Positions 1 through 10,205 of a DNA stretch of 64,000 nt are shown here, in pieces. Position numbers and translations under genes: made by a program. Within the stretch, counting starts at the first letter, position 1, and each line of letters begins with the position of its first letter. Under the pieces are notes generated by a model. The model saw only the letters and a list, made by a program, of their open reading frames with translations. It ran no database searches and was not told the DNA's origin. The stretch is from CAVTWS01 sp963732655 (GTDB lineage: Bacteria > Actinomycetota > Acidimicrobiia > Acidimicrobiales > SHLQ01): contig CAVTAI010000010.1 of assembly GCA_963732655.1 (NCBI GenBank), positions 1 to 64,000 on the forward strand, in the 5' to 3' direction.

Positions 1-292
1 GGGGAGTGATCCTGGGCAATGGAAACCCGGCGATCGCCGGGTTGGGCCAACGACTGCTCGCTGGATCGGTCTTCCCTGCCCTTGCGCTGGTCTGCGGGGT
101 CCAGCTCCGGGGCGTTCTCGATTCGGACAGCCACAGGTGAGTTGGGGCAATCGGAGGGTGGGGCTACCCCTCCACGAACCGTGGGGATGGCGCCGTTGTC
201 GCCGCCCGTCGCGTGTGGTCCGATGGTTCAACGACGACCGGCGGGTGCCGGCGCGACACCGGGAGGGCGACACGCGCAACGGTGCTCGGAAG
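1..292. other. no supportable gene
   Basis: Reading frames are open on several frames here, as expected at this GC content, but none has a recognisable product, a good ribosome-binding site or a family motif. It probably holds the upstream region of the lipoprotein at 293; I see no clear -35/-10 pair. Confidence 0.5.
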
Positions 293-843
293 ATGCAGGT
301 GGTGGCTCCACCGCGGGGCGCAGCGAGGCTTCTCCTTGCGGTCGTGGTTGCGTTGGCCCTGGCCGGGTGCGGCGACGATGACGCTCCGGCGGCGTCGACT
401 GATCCCACCACCACCACCACCACCACCACGACGGACGCGTCGCCGACCACCAGTGCTGCATCGGCGGCGGCGGGCCCGTTGCGGCTGGTCGCCATCGGCG
501 ACTCTATTCCGTACAACAGTTCCCTCGACTGCCCCGGTTGCACCGGGTTCGTCGATCGTTACGCCGATGCGTTGGGAGCGGCGACGGGGCGACCGGCGGG
601 CAACCTGACCCCCGAGCTCGACCAGACGACAACGATGGTGCACGACGACTGGAACGAGATGATCTATGCCTCGGCCGAGCAGCGGGGTTCGTCTGCGTCG
701 ACGTCTACCGCGCCTTCAACGGGGATGCCGGCGACCGTCCCGCCGGCGACCTGCTGGCCGCCGACCACACGCACCCGTCCGACCTCGGCAACGAGCAGAT
801 CGCTCAGGTGCTGGCCGACCACGGCTTCGCTCCGCTCGCCTGA
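293..843 (+). pseudogene. SGNH-hydrolase lipoprotein, internally deleted and frameshifted
   Basis: The N-terminus is a lipoprotein signal peptide (MQVV..., hydrophobic run, lipobox ending LAGC followed by GDDD), then a poly-Thr linker, then block I of SGNH esterases (IGDSIPYN, catalytic Ser). The frame that starts at 293 loses family resemblance near 670. The matching C-terminal end, with the catalytic Asp-His block (DHTHPSDLGN), is in another frame and ends at 843. The middle of the hydrolase fold, roughly 90 or more residues, is absent between the two halves. As written, no active esterase can be made. Either this is a genuine decayed gene or an assembly collapse; neighbouring genes show the same kind of lesion. 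Confidence 0.7.
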
Positions 844-897
844 TCCGCGGCGCAGGGTTGCACGCGTCCCTGTCGGCACGAGCCCACGCAGGTGTGG

Positions 898-1233
898 TCA
901 GGGGGCGATATCGACGTGGTGGATCAGGCCGTCGCGCAGCTGGAACCGGTAGCGGAGATCGGCCTCGCCGCCCGGGAAGTCACCGGACAGGTGGTTGTGG
1001 ACGAGGAACGCACCGGCGCCGAGGTCCTCCACCTCCGTGAGGGTGCGCGTGTACGTGTACTCACTGGCCGCGTTCGTGAGCCACCAGAGGATTCGCTCAG
1101 TGCCGACGTAGGTGGTGCCGTCGTCGATCACGGTGGCATCGGGTCCGAACGACGCGAGCGCTGCGTCGGCGTCGCGCCGATCGTGGGCGCGCTGGTAGGT
1201 GTCGATCACGGCGGGCACGGCGATGGGAGACAT
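898..1233 (-). CDS. SnoaL-like / NTF2-fold protein
   Basis: This is a complete 111-residue protein with the pattern of small SnoaL-like polyketide-cyclase/ketosteroid-isomerase relatives: an N-terminal helix with AVIDTYQRAHDRRDADAALA, then FGPDATVIDDG, a helix, and four beta strands ending in RDGLIHHVDIAP. Such proteins form cone-shaped alpha+beta barrels with a hydrophobic pocket. No catalytic pair can be assigned with confidence, so the substrate is unknown. The gene is monocistronic and diverges from the SRPBCC gene at 1508. Length is normal for the family and there is no damage, unlike most of its neighbours. Confidence 0.8.
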   Translation of the reverse strand: MSPIAVPAVIDTYQRAHDRRDADAALASFGPDATVIDDGTTYVGTERILWWLTNAASEYTYTRTLTEVEDLGAGAFLVHNHLSGDFPGGEADLRYRFQLRDGLIHHVDIAP

Positions 1234-1507
1234 GCTCCTCCTCGGTCTACGTCAGGGTGTAGGCGAACGGCTGCGCCGAAGGATCGGTACGGCCGCTTCG
1301 GAATCAGATGTCGGGGAGGTCGACGCTAGTGGTGGACGCTGCCGATCCCCTGTCCGGTCCGTAGCGACGACCGAGACACATCCCCGACCACGGTGCCGAA
1401 CTCTTTCCGAACCTTTTCCGTTCGAACCGGTCGATTCGGCGGAGGTGCTGCGTCATCTGTTCACGACCGGGCCGATGAGGCCCGGCGCACCATGAGAGGA
1501 CAGCACC

Positions 1508-1902
1508 ATGCCCGCACCTGCCCCCCTCGCCGTGACGGTCGAGGCCAGGATCGCCGGTTCGCCCGAGACGCTCTACGACCTGATCGCCGATGTCACGACG
1601 ATGCACCGCTACTCACCGGAGCAACCTGGCTCGACGGGGCCACCGGACCCGACGTCGGCGCTCGTTTCAAGGGCACGAACCGGCTCGGGAAAGCTCGCTG
1701 GTCGACGAAGCCGACCGTGACCGTCGCCGAGCGCGGCGTTCGCTTCGCCTTCAAGGTGCCCGGGAGGTCCGGGCCCGCTGCTCACCTGCGTCGCGCCATC
1801 GAGACAACCCTCGCCCGACTCGCCGACGCCGCGACCACCGACACAGCGGCCGCGAGCCGGCACCCCGAATCCCCGCGCCACTCGATCACGGCTGTTGCCT
1901 GA
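1508..1902 (+). pseudogene. SRPBCC-family protein, frameshifted and shortened
   Basis: The start at 1508 follows a ribosome-binding site (GAGGACAGCACC). The N-terminal half reads AVTVEARIAGSPETLYDLIADVTTMHRYSPE, typical of the polyketide-cyclase/START-like SRPBCC fold. At about 1620 the frame breaks. The continuation (TWLDGATGPDVGARFKGTNR, then VRFAFKVPG) is one frame over and ends at 1902. After KVPG the text jumps to a C-terminal helix (IETTLARLADAA), so about 45 residues of central beta strands usual for the family seem to be missing. Both lesions would abolish a normal fold. SRPBCC proteins bind hydrophobic ligands; nothing here defines one. Confidence 0.65.
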
Positions 1903-1954
1903 CCGAGCCCGTCCCGACCTACGTTTCCCCTTCAACAACGAAAGCACGATTCCC

Positions 1955-2320
1955 ATGGACTACATGATCACGCTCCACTCCGACGAGACGTTTCCCGTGC
2001 CCGGTCCCGGCGAACCGGGGTTCGACGAGATGATGGCCGAATGGATGGCCTACAACCAGCGCCTGATCGAGGGAGGCCACTGGATCGCCGGGGCGTCGTT
2101 GGCGCCGACGACGACCGCCACGACGATCCGCAAGTCGTTCGGCCAGCCGCCGACGCTCGTCGACGGGCCCTTCGCCGAGACCAAGGAGCAGCTCGGCGGG
2201 TTCTACCTGATCTCCGCCAAGGACCTTGACGAGGCCATCGCCCTCGCGACCGCAGTTCCGATCCCGGTCGGATCGTTCGAGGTCCGTCCGGTTGCCTTTC
2301 GCCCTGACGCCTCGATGTGA
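1955..2320 (+). CDS. YCII / DGPF-domain protein linked to ECF sigma factor
   Basis: The likely start is the ATG at 1955 (MDYMITLHSDE), giving 121 residues; an upstream in-frame start at 1895 is less likely because conservation begins at MDYM. The DGPF signature (VDGPFAETKEQLGGFYLI) marks the YCII-related family. Its role is unresolved, but the genes are the hallmark partner of ECF42-type sigma factors. That fits here: the sigma gene starts at GTG 2317, overlapping this stop codon as ATGTGA, so the two are translationally coupled. The protein itself looks intact. Confidence 0.85.
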   Translation: MDYMITLHSDETFPVPGPGEPGFDEMMAEWMAYNQRLIEGGHWIAGASLAPTTTATTIRKSFGQPPTLVDGPFAETKEQLGGFYLISAKDLDEAIALATAVPIPVGSFEVRPVAFRPDASM

Positions 2321-3695
2321 TCCCGGAGCGACCAGACGACGGCGACGATGACGCCGTCCCTCGCGCCTTGACATCGGCGATGCGCGAGCAGAGCGGGCCC
2401 GTGCTCGCTCTGCTCGCGCGCCGGTTCCGCAGCCTCGATCTCGCCGACGAGGCACTCCAGGATGCGTTCGTGGAAGCGTCGAACAAGTGGCCGACCGGTG
2501 GCGTGCCGGCCAACCCCGGCGGGTGGCTGCACACCGTCGCCCGCCGCAAGGCGCTCGACCGACTCCGTCGAGAAGCTGCGCAGCGACGGCGGGTGGCCGC
2601 CGCGACGTCAGACGCCGCACGCACCGAACGAGCCGGGGACGAACAGACCACCGCGTCGCTCATCGACGATGCCTACCTCGCCGGCCCGACCGACTCGCCG
2701 ACGGACGGGGACGAGCATCTCCGGCTGATCCTGCTGTGCTGTCATCCAGCACTCGATCGTGACTCCCAGGTCGCGCTCACTCTCCGTCTGGTGGGCGGAC
2801 TCACGACCGAAGAGATCGCCGCCGCCTTCCTCGTGCCCGAGGCGACGCTGGCCCAGCGTCTCGTCCCGCGAAACGCAAGATCAGAGATGCCCGCATCCCT
2901 CTGTCGATTCCGTCCGACATTCGTGAGCGGACGAGCGCCGTACTCGCGGTCCTCTACCTCATCTTCAACGAGGGTTATCTCAGCCGAGGGACGACGACGT
3001 CTCCGATGCGTGTCGATCTTGCCGATGAAGCGTTGCGACTCGCCGGCGTCCTCAGCCGGCTACTCCCCGCCGACGCCGAGGTGCTCGGGCTTCTCGCGCT
3101 CCTCCGGTTCCACGCCGCTCGGGCGGGGGCACGGATCGATGCCAACGGCGACCTGGTCATGCTCGACGATCAGGACCGAACGCTCTGGGCGGGTGAGCTC
3201 ATCAACGCGGCGAACGCGACGCTCGCGGCGGCGATCGTGAAGATGCAGCCCGGACCGTTTCAGGTTCAAGCACTCATCGCGAGCAAACACTCGAACGCCG
3301 CGACGTCGGCCGACACCGATTGGCCCGAGATCGTCCGCCTCCACGACCAACTCGTCGCCATGGCCGACTCACCGGTCGTGCGGCTCAATCGCGCTGTCGC
3401 GTCCGCCATGGCCGACGGACCGCTCGCCGGGCTCGGGCTCGTCGACGAGCTCATGGCCGCGACGCAGCTTCACCGCTACCACCTCCTTCACGCCACGAGA
3501 GCGGAGCTGTTGCTCAGGGTCGGCCGATTCGACGAGGCCCGGGCGGCGTTCCTCCGGGCTCGAACGCTCGCCGCGAACCCGGGCGAGCAGCGTCACCTCG
3601 AGCGCCGGATCGAGTCGATCGAGTCGATCGAGTCCGCCCACGACGTACCACCGCTCAGTGAACGGCGCCCGTCGACCGACGCCGAAGGCACCTGA
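2317..3695 (+). pseudogene. ECF42-type RNA polymerase sigma factor, single frameshift
   Basis: The start GTG overlaps the DGPF gene. Region 2 is visible (PVLALLARRFRSLDLADEALQDAFVEA, and WLHTVARRKALDRLRRE), then region 4 (LRLVGGLTTEEIAAAFLVPEATLAQRLV). A one-base loss at about 2866 then shifts the frame. The continuation from 2868 (AKRKIRDARIPL..., AVLAVLYLIFNEGYLSRG) runs to 3695. It carries the long TPR-like C-terminal extension (DUF6596-type) that distinguishes ECF42 factors and is needed for their activity. With the base restored the protein would be about 459 residues. As written it would stop in region 4/linker and probably be inactive. A short GAGTCGATC triplication near the 3' end gives SIESIESIE. 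Confidence 0.8.
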
Positions 3696-3872
3696 GGATC
3701 GGCACTCGGGGCTCACCGCTGCGTGGGGCCTAGGACCCTTGAGAGCCGGTGCCGCCGGGCGCACACTGACGACGGGACCGGTGGTACCCCAGGAGGTGGA
3801 TGTCGTGGCCTGTACTCGCACACGCTGGGCCACCCTCGGCGCCACCGGCGCCCCAATCCTCGGAGGACCATC

Positions 3873-4610
<738 letters not shown>

Positions 4611-4612
4611 CC

Positions 4613-6997
4613 ATGGGCACGATTCTGGCCCGCAAGGCGAGGCGCGACCTCGCACGGCGCCGCGCTCGCGCAATCCTCACCTCAGCCACGATCGCCCTTG
4701 CGGTAGCGGGCATTGGGATGCTCGCCGTTCCGACCCTGATCGATCACACCATGAGCGCCGAGGTCCGCGAGACACACTTGTACGACATAACGCTGTCGGT
4801 GCGCGACATGGCGTTCGACGCCGCCACCGCCCGCGAGCTCGCTGCCATCCCGAACGTCGACTCGGTCAGCGCGCGGGTGACGTACTCCACTCGGGCGCTG
4901 GTCGGCGATCGTCGCGTTCCGATGGCGCTGTGGGGTATCGACGACTTCACACGCCAGTCGATCGATGTCGTGCGGAGAACGAGCGGCGCCGTCCCCTCTG
5001 ATGGCGCGGTGCTTGCCGACGATGGGAACGCCGACGCCGTCGATGTCAACCTCGACGCGGGCGACCCCGTCCGCCTCCTCGCCCCCGACGGGTCGGTCGT
5101 CTCGCTCGAGGTGTCCGGTGGCGCCCGCAGCCTCGCCTTCTGGCAAGGACCGTGGGATCACCCGAAGCAGCTCCTCCTGTACGCGACCAGCGACACCGTG
5201 CGTGCGCTTTCAGGTGTCGCTGGGGTGAACAGCCTCGCGTTCCGGCTCGACGACACAGCGCCCTTCGCGGTGGACGCGACCGTGACTCGCCTGCGCACCT
5301 GGCTCGACACACACGTAGGGCCAGGCGTCCTCACCGACCTACCCGTCACCCGTGACGAGGGCGACTGGCCAGGCCGGGTCTTCGCCCACCAGATGACCAC
5401 ATTCGTGTATGTCCTCGCCGCGCTCGCCCTGATCACCGCGGTGTTCCTGATCGCCAACACGATGAACACCCTCATGGCGGAGCAGACCGCCGAGATCGGC
5501 GTGATGAAGGCGATAGGTGGCCGGCGGCGCCAGATAGCCGGCGTCTTCCTCCGCTCTGCGTTGTACCTCGCGGGTTTCGGCCTCGTGATCGGTGTGCCGA
5601 TCGGCATCGTGCTCGCGCACGGAATCGCGGGCTTCGTCACGAGCAGCGTCCTTGGCGTCCCGGGCCGCTTCTCAGTGAGCATCCCCGTCATCGCCTTCAG
5701 CGCCGTGTTCGCCGTCGTCCTCACCGTCGGCGCCTCCGCTCCGGCACTCTGGCGGGCATTGCGCATTCCTGTCCGCGACTCCCTACAGAGCCAAGGTGCG
5801 GCTGTCACCTTCGGCGTGTCGCCCATCGATCGCCTCCTCGTCCACGGCCGGCTGCTCCCCCGCACCATCGGGTTCGGTGCGCGGAACCTGGTGCGCAACA
5901 AGCGCCGGACGGCGGCGACGACGCTGCAGATCGCACTCGCCGTCGCAACCGCGTTGGGGTTCCTCAACATGGCGATCTCATTTCGGCAGGCGCTCGACAA
6001 CGACTACTCAGTCATCGCGTGGGACGCGAGCATGTATGCACCAGCCGGAGCTCCGCGGCTCGATGCGGTCGCTCGCGAGGTCGCGGCCGGAACGGCCGGC
6101 GTCGAGCGGGTCGAACCGGTCCTCCTGAACACGATCGAGTACGTCGGCGAGACGTACCCCGTTTTCGGCATGACGGATGCGCCGCTCTACCGCCCGAGTG
6201 TGCGCGATGGCCGGTGGTACACCGCCGAGGAGGCGCACCAAGGCGCGCCGGTAGCCGTGGTGGGACCGAACGCCGCGCGCGAGAACCACCTCGAACCGGG
6301 TGACAGCGTCACCGTCACGACGACCGGTGGTCAGGTGGACGTTCGGATCGTCGGGATCGACGGCAGCCAACAAGACGGGGGACGGGCGTTCTTCGTGCCC
6401 CTCCGGTGGCTCCAACAAGCCACCGGGTGGGGCGATGCTACGAACGTGCTCTGGTTGTCTATGACCCAAGCCGACGATCGTGGCATCGACATCTCCACAA
6501 ACGCGGTCGAGGACGCGCTCACCGCTGCGGGCTATCGGGTCGCTCCCGAGAAGCTCCACGCGCTCAAGGCCGAGAACGAGGCGGCCAACGATGCCATCCT
6601 CAACATGATCACCTTGGTCGGCGGTGTCGTGGTAGCGATCGGCATGGTCGGCCTCGTCAACTCGATCACGATGAACATCATCGAACGCACCCGCGAGATC
6701 GGCATCCTGCGCTGTGTCGGTGCGCGGGCCCGCGACATTCGTCGCGTGTTCGCGGCGGAGAGCGTCGTGCAGGCGGTGCTCGGGTGGGTCCTCGGCCTCC
6801 CGCTCGGGTACCTGCTGTCGTGGGGTCTCGCGCGGCTGACCTTGACGATCATGGAACTCGAGATCGCCACCGTGTTCGACGCCCGAACAGCCGTCGTCGT
6901 CCTCGCCGCCACCATGATGCTCGCCGCGCTCATCGTCATCGGCCCGGTCCGGCGAGCGGCCCGCGTCCACACGGGTGACGCGCTGCGATACGTCTGA
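4613..6997 (+). CDS. FtsX/MacB-type ABC transporter permease, 794 aa
   Basis: This fused permease has two FtsX-like halves. There is an N-terminal membrane segment (about residues 23-45), a large extracytoplasmic domain, then three helices around 260-375 (VYVLAALALITAVFLIANT; AGFGLVIGVPIGIVLAHGI). A second set begins near 440, with another large external domain and a closing three-helix bundle near 660-790 (MITLVGGVVVAIGMVGLVN; RTREIGILRCVGARARDIR). The EIGVMKAIGG and EIGILRCVGA motifs are the cytoplasmic coupling helices of this family. It sits directly after its ATPase. No periplasmic adaptor gene is present, consistent with a single-membrane actinobacterium. Confidence 0.88.
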   Translation: MGTILARKARRDLARRRARAILTSATIALAVAGIGMLAVPTLIDHTMSAEVRETHLYDITLSVRDMAFDAATARELAAIPNVDSVSARVTYSTRALVGDRRVPMALWGIDDFTRQSIDVVRRTSGAVPSDGAVLADDGNADAVDVNLDAGDPVRLLAPDGSVVSLEVSGGARSLAFWQGPWDHPKQLLLYATSDTVRALSGVAGVNSLAFRLDDTAPFAVDATVTRLRTWLDTHVGPGVLTDLPVTRDEGDWPGRVFAHQMTTFVYVLAALALITAVFLIANTMNTLMAEQTAEIGVMKAIGGRRRQIAGVFLRSALYLAGFGLVIGVPIGIVLAHGIAGFVTSSVLGVPGRFSVSIPVIAFSAVFAVVLTVGASAPALWRALRIPVRDSLQSQGAAVTFGVSPIDRLLVHGRLLPRTIGFGARNLVRNKRRTAATTLQIALAVATALGFLNMAISFRQALDNDYSVIAWDASMYAPAGAPRLDAVAREVAAGTAGVERVEPVLLNTIEYVGETYPVFGMTDAPLYRPSVRDGRWYTAEEAHQGAPVAVVGPNAARENHLEPGDSVTVTTTGGQVDVRIVGIDGSQQDGGRAFFVPLRWLQQATGWGDATNVLWLSMTQADDRGIDISTNAVEDALTAAGYRVAPEKLHALKAENEAANDAILNMITLVGGVVVAIGMVGLVNSITMNIIERTREIGILRCVGARARDIRRVFAAESVVQAVLGWVLGLPLGYLLSWGLARLTLTIMELEIATVFDARTAVVVLAATMMLAALIVIGPVRRAARVHTGDALRYV

Positions 6998-7042
6998 CCC
7001 GATCGCGACGACCACCTGAGGCGAGCCACGCGCCGGGGCGCG

Positions 7043-7365
7043 TCAGATGCTCGCGACTTCTGAGTAGAACTGTGCTCCGGGGACGTTTGACAAGGGGCTG
7101 CGGTGTGCTCCGGAGTGGGTTCTCCGAGAACGACGAACTCGACTGAGTCGATCAGCGCCATCAGACCGCCCATGAACTCACCATGACCATCCGATTGCAT
7201 GTGGGCCAGGTGAGCATCGGAGTCGGCGTAGGATTCCAGCAGCACGAGACTTCCCTGCTCCGGCGAGTAGTGCCAGTCGTAGCTGAGGGTGCCCGGTTCA
7301 CGGCACGTCGCAAGGTGAGCATCATCGACGCGTGATCGGCCGCGACGGGCGAATGTCGCATCGTC
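7043..7365 (-). pseudogene. antibiotic-biosynthesis-monooxygenase-like gene, frameshifted
   Basis: The central part (HLATCREPGTLSYDWHYSPEQ and LVLLESYADSDAHLAHM) is characteristic of ABM-domain quinol-monooxygenase-like proteins, small ferredoxin-fold dimers. The expected C-terminus (VPGAQFYSEVASI then stop at 7043) is present but one frame over. Adding one C to the four-C run near 7095 would restore it. The N-terminal strand is also garbled: only DDATFARRGRSRVDD remains before the conserved helix, so the start is uncertain. The gene follows the GNAT at 7364 on the same strand. As written it would not give a normal protein. Confidence 0.6.
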
Positions 7366-7837
7366 AGCTTGGGAGCCGTTCCATACGGCAGTGGACATCG
7401 GTCTCGCCGGCTCGTACGAAGCCGAGGCGCTCGTAGAGGGCGAGGGCCGGGTTCCAGCGCTCGACGTGCAGCGAGACATATCGGCCGGTGCGGTGGGCCT
7501 CCGCGACCACGTGCTCGATCAGGTGGGAACCGATGCCGGTGCCACGGTGGTCGGGCAGGAGGGCGATGTCTATGAGGCGCACCTCGTCGTCGCCGAGAGG
7601 GGTCACGTACAGCCGACCGATCGGGGTGCCGACGAGCTCGACCACCGAGAACGTCGCCTGCGGGTAGCTGGCGCGGTAGGCGACGTCTTGGGCGTGGAAC
7701 TGCTGACGGAGGAACATGGTCTTCTGATCGTCGGTCCACGGGACCGGCGCCAGCTCATCGGTGCGGGTGCGGGCGTAGACGTCGGTGAGGAACGGCTCGT
7801 CGGACGGCGTGCACGCCCGCAGCGTAACCTCGTGCAT
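7364..7837 (-). CDS. GNAT-family N-acetyltransferase
   Basis: The start MHEVTLRACTPSDEPFL at 7837 gives 157 residues. The acetyl-CoA binding segment is clear (IDIALLPDHRGTGIGSHLIEHVV, the R/Q-x-x-G-x-G/A motif), followed by VSLHVERWNPALALYERLGFV, the usual motif B. Ribosomal-protein or small-molecule acetylation cannot be distinguished. It is the second gene after the Tat-exported protein at 7848, with a 10-nt gap, so it may be co-transcribed with the surface-protein cluster. Intact. Confidence 0.87.
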   Translation of the reverse strand: MHEVTLRACTPSDEPFLTDVYARTRTDELAPVPWTDDQKTMFLRQQFHAQDVAYRASYPQATFSVVELVGTPIGRLYVTPLGDDEVRLIDIALLPDHRGTGIGSHLIEHVVAEAHRTGRYVSLHVERWNPALALYERLGFVRAGETDVHCRMERLPS

Positions 7838-7847
7838 CACGGCGAGA

Positions 7848-8570
7848 TCAGGCGGCATCGACCGACACGACGATCGAGGCCAGGCCGGACCAGGCCGGAT
7901 CGTCCCCGTCCGGCAGGCTGGTGCGTGACTCCCATGCGCCCTGATCGAGGCCGAGAAGGTAGATGCCGCGCTGCAGCGTGGGAAGAGACTCGGCGGCGCG
8001 GCCGGCGCTGGTGAACACCGTCGATGCCGGTGCCGCGGCACTCGGGGTACTCGCCGCGTCGACGCTGAACCCGACCCGGTGCCCGCTCGCCGCGCCGACG
8101 ACGAACCGGCTCGGTTGGGCGAGCATCGCCGGGGCCCGGCGGTAGGTCCAGGCGTAGTACGGCACCGTTGCGTGCGCGCTCGCCGGATCGGGCGAGGCCA
8201 TGTGCGCGTCGACGAGCACGCGTTCGAACCGGCAACCGCCATCGCAGGTGACACCGGGGCCGAACCCGTGCACGGTGATGGCAGCAGCGACGTCGCGGAG
8301 GTCGCCCTCTCCGAGCGAGCGGGCGGGCACCACTCGGCCGCCACCGGCGGCCAGCAACGCGGCCAACGACGGGGCGCCGGCGCTGCCCTCGACGTAGCCG
8401 ACGCCGAGCCGCGGGCCGCCCGACGAGGCCATCGCGGCCAGGCCGGAGTGCCCGGCGGCGAACTCGCCCCGGAACAGCAGGGCACCGCCCAGCAGGGCCG
8501 ACCCACCGAGGATGAACCTCCGCCGACTGGTCATGGGCCCGCCGGGGCTGTCGTTGCGTGTGATCGTCAT
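7848..8570 (-). CDS. Tat-exported protein of unknown function
   Basis: This is a 240-residue protein whose N-terminus has a twin-arginine signal: the SRRRFILGG motif at about residues 15-23, then a hydrophobic stretch (SALLGGALL) and no lipobox. An alternative start at 8534 (MTSRRRF) would shorten the n-region and is equally good. The mature part is rich in Ala, Gly and Val, with predicted beta character, and two Cys in VTCDGGCRFE. I do not recognise a family. It lies immediately downstream of three tail-collar proteins and a giant adhesin-like gene on the same strand, so it may act on the cell surface with them. Confidence 0.7.
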   Translation of the reverse strand: MTITRNDSPGGPMTSRRRFILGGSALLGGALLFRGEFAAGHSGLAAMASSGGPRLGVGYVEGSAGAPSLAALLAAGGGRVVPARSLGEGDLRDVAAAITVHGFGPGVTCDGGCRFERVLVDAHMASPDPASAHATVPYYAWTYRRAPAMLAQPSRFVVGAASGHRVGFSVDAASTPSAAAPASTVFTSAGRAAESLPTLQRGIYLLGLDQGAWESRTSLPDGDDPAWSGLASIVVSVDAA

Positions 8571-8589
8571 GATGAAGGGCCTGCTCGTG

Positions 8590-9116
8590 CTACGACCGGG
8601 GCGGGAACACGCCCTGGAGCGCGATGCAGAAGTAGAAGGTCAGGTACGGCTGCATGTTGTTGTGCGGCTGGTCGCCGCCGGCCGGGGCGATGCGCTCGGG
8701 CGCCAGAGCGACCGGCGGCCGCCGGGTGCGGCGTAGGTGCCGATGCCCGATGCCCGTGCGCGAGGCTTCGCGCCGGCCGGTGTCTGGTCGTACGCCGTCG
8801 CCGGCGGACGCGTTCGCCGAGTGGGCATGTGGACGGGATCTCGGACTCGAGCAGCGTGACCGTCTCGGAGCCGCCCGTCTCGCCGAGGTCGTGGAGCGAC
8901 AGGCCGGGGCCCTGCCCCGGGTGCATCGGCGCGCGGCCCTGCAGGTCGGGCAGCGCGAAGTTGATCTTGCCGTCGCCGCCGTAGGTGGTGCCGAGCAGCG
9001 AGAACAGCGCCGTGTTCTGGCGAGAGCGGCAGGAGCTGGCCGTCGCACCACGCCCAGCCCCTCGGGGCGAAGTTGAACGGGAAGATGCGGATCTCGGCGA
9101 CGAACGGATCGGCCAT
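8590..9116 (-). pseudogene. phage-tail-collar (Mdp-type) protein, several frameshifts
   Basis: The start MADPFVAEIRIFPFNFAPRG and CDGQLLPLS are classic for bacterial tail-collar/microcystin-dependent-type proteins of about 175 residues. The expected body (LLGTTYGGDGKINFALPD; GSETVTLLESEIP) is in a second frame, and the conserved end (HNNMQPYLTFYFCIALQG) is in a third, ending at 8590. At least three indels are needed, one being an extra C near 9020. With these repaired the protein would be normal length. These proteins form trimeric fibre-tip folds; the role in bacteria that lack a phage is unknown. Confidence 0.75.
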
Positions 9117-9130
9117 GGTCGGTCGCTCCT

Positions 9131-9646
9131 CTAGGTCGGGCTGACGGGAAGATCCCGAAGAGCGAGATGATGAAGTTGACGCACAGGTAGGGCTGGAAGT
9201 TGGTGTGCGGCTGGCTGCCGCCGACCGACGGCGATCGCCTGCGGGTTGAGCGTCGACGCCGGCGGCGTCGGAGCCGTACGGGGTGATCGTCGCCAGCTGC
9301 GTGCCGCCGGGACGACGATTCGCCCGGGTGCGTCGTCGACGCCGGGTTCGCCGGTCGCCAGCAACGGGTGGGTGTGGGCCGGGATCTGGTTGACCGTCAG
9401 CGTGACCTCCTCGGCACCGCCGGTCTCGGCGAGGATGAAGCCGTTGCCCTGATGGATCGGGAGCCGGCCGCGCAGGTCGGGCAGCGCGAAGGTGACTCGC
9501 CCGTCGCCGCCGTAGGTCGTGCCGATCAGCTGGAACAGGGTCTCGTTCTCGGAGATCGGCAGCAGCTGGCCCTCGCAGAACATCCAGCCGGCGGGCGCGA
9601 AGTTGCCGGCGAACATCCGGATCTCACCGACGTAGGGTTGTGCCAT
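9131..9646 (-). pseudogene. phage-tail-collar protein, second copy, frameshifted
   Basis: Starts MAQPYVGEIRMFAGNFAPAGW at 9646. This is the best preserved of the three: the first about 120 residues read through FCEGQLLPISENETLFQLIG, the glycine-rich GDGRVTFALPDLRGRLPIHQG and IPAHTHPLLATGEPG. The frame then fails near 9300. The expected ending (FQPYLCVNFIISLFGIFP) is out of frame, and the last four residues VSPT with stop at 9131 return to the first frame, consistent with one base missing in a CCC run. A ribosome-binding site (GAGGTCGACG) precedes the start. Confidence 0.75.
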
Positions 9647-9657
9647 CGTCGACCTCC

Positions 9658-10171
9658 TCAGGTCGGGCACGGGAAGATGCCCTGCAGGGCGATGCAGAAG
9701 CTCAGCGTCAGGAACGGCTGCATGTTGAGATGCGCCTGGCTGCCGCCGATGTTGGTCGACGCGCGCCGGGTGCCATCGCCGTCGAGGTTCGTGCGCGGCG
9801 CCGTAGAGGTTGGCGGCCGTCGACTGTCGCCAGCACGCTGCCCGGTCGGCACGTTGACGTCGCGGTCGCCGGCTGGTGGCGCTGCGACGTGTGGATGTGC
9901 GTCGGGCAGCTCGGCGATCGACAGCGTGTGCGCCTGCTCGCCGCCGCGCTCGCCGAGCGTGTGCCCGCTGCCGACGTGGATCGGCGACGCGGCCGCGCAG
10001 GTCGGGCAGGGCGAAGTTGACCCGGCCGTCGCCGCCGAACGTCGTGCCGAGCAGCGAGAACAGCGCCTGGTTCTGGTTGATCGGCAGCAGCTGCCCGTTG
10101 CACAGCGCCCAGCCCTTCGGGGCGAAGGCGAAGGACATGATCCGGATCTCGGACAGGAACGGTTCGGCCAT
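9658..10171 (-). pseudogene. phage-tail-collar protein, third copy, frameshifted
   Basis: Starts MAEPFLSEIRIMSFAFAPKGW at 10171 with CNGQLLPINQNQALFSLLG and FALPDLRGR in frame. The frame is lost at about 9985, continues as ELPTHIHT in another frame, and closes with AHLNMQPFLTLSFCIALQG in the frame that stops at 9658. Order and spacing (11 nt between copies 2 and 3) show a three-gene tandem set that arose by duplication. All three copies carry frame breaks. Confidence 0.75.
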
Positions 10172-10205
10172 CAGGTCACTCCAGTCGGTGGGCTCGGGTC
10201 GGCGA

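Noticed and set aside
400..440. CAC-repeat as a regulatory microsatellite
   Set aside because: It is in frame in the lipoprotein and encodes the poly-Thr linker usual after actinobacterial lipoboxes.
1234..1507. Possible small gene between the SnoaL-like and SRPBCC genes
   Set aside because: Frames here have no product resemblance; it is better explained as the divergent promoter region.
8590..10171. Prophage remnant suggested by tail-collar genes
   Set aside because: No capsid, portal, terminase, integrase or lysis gene is nearby. Such collar proteins are common in bacteria outside prophages.
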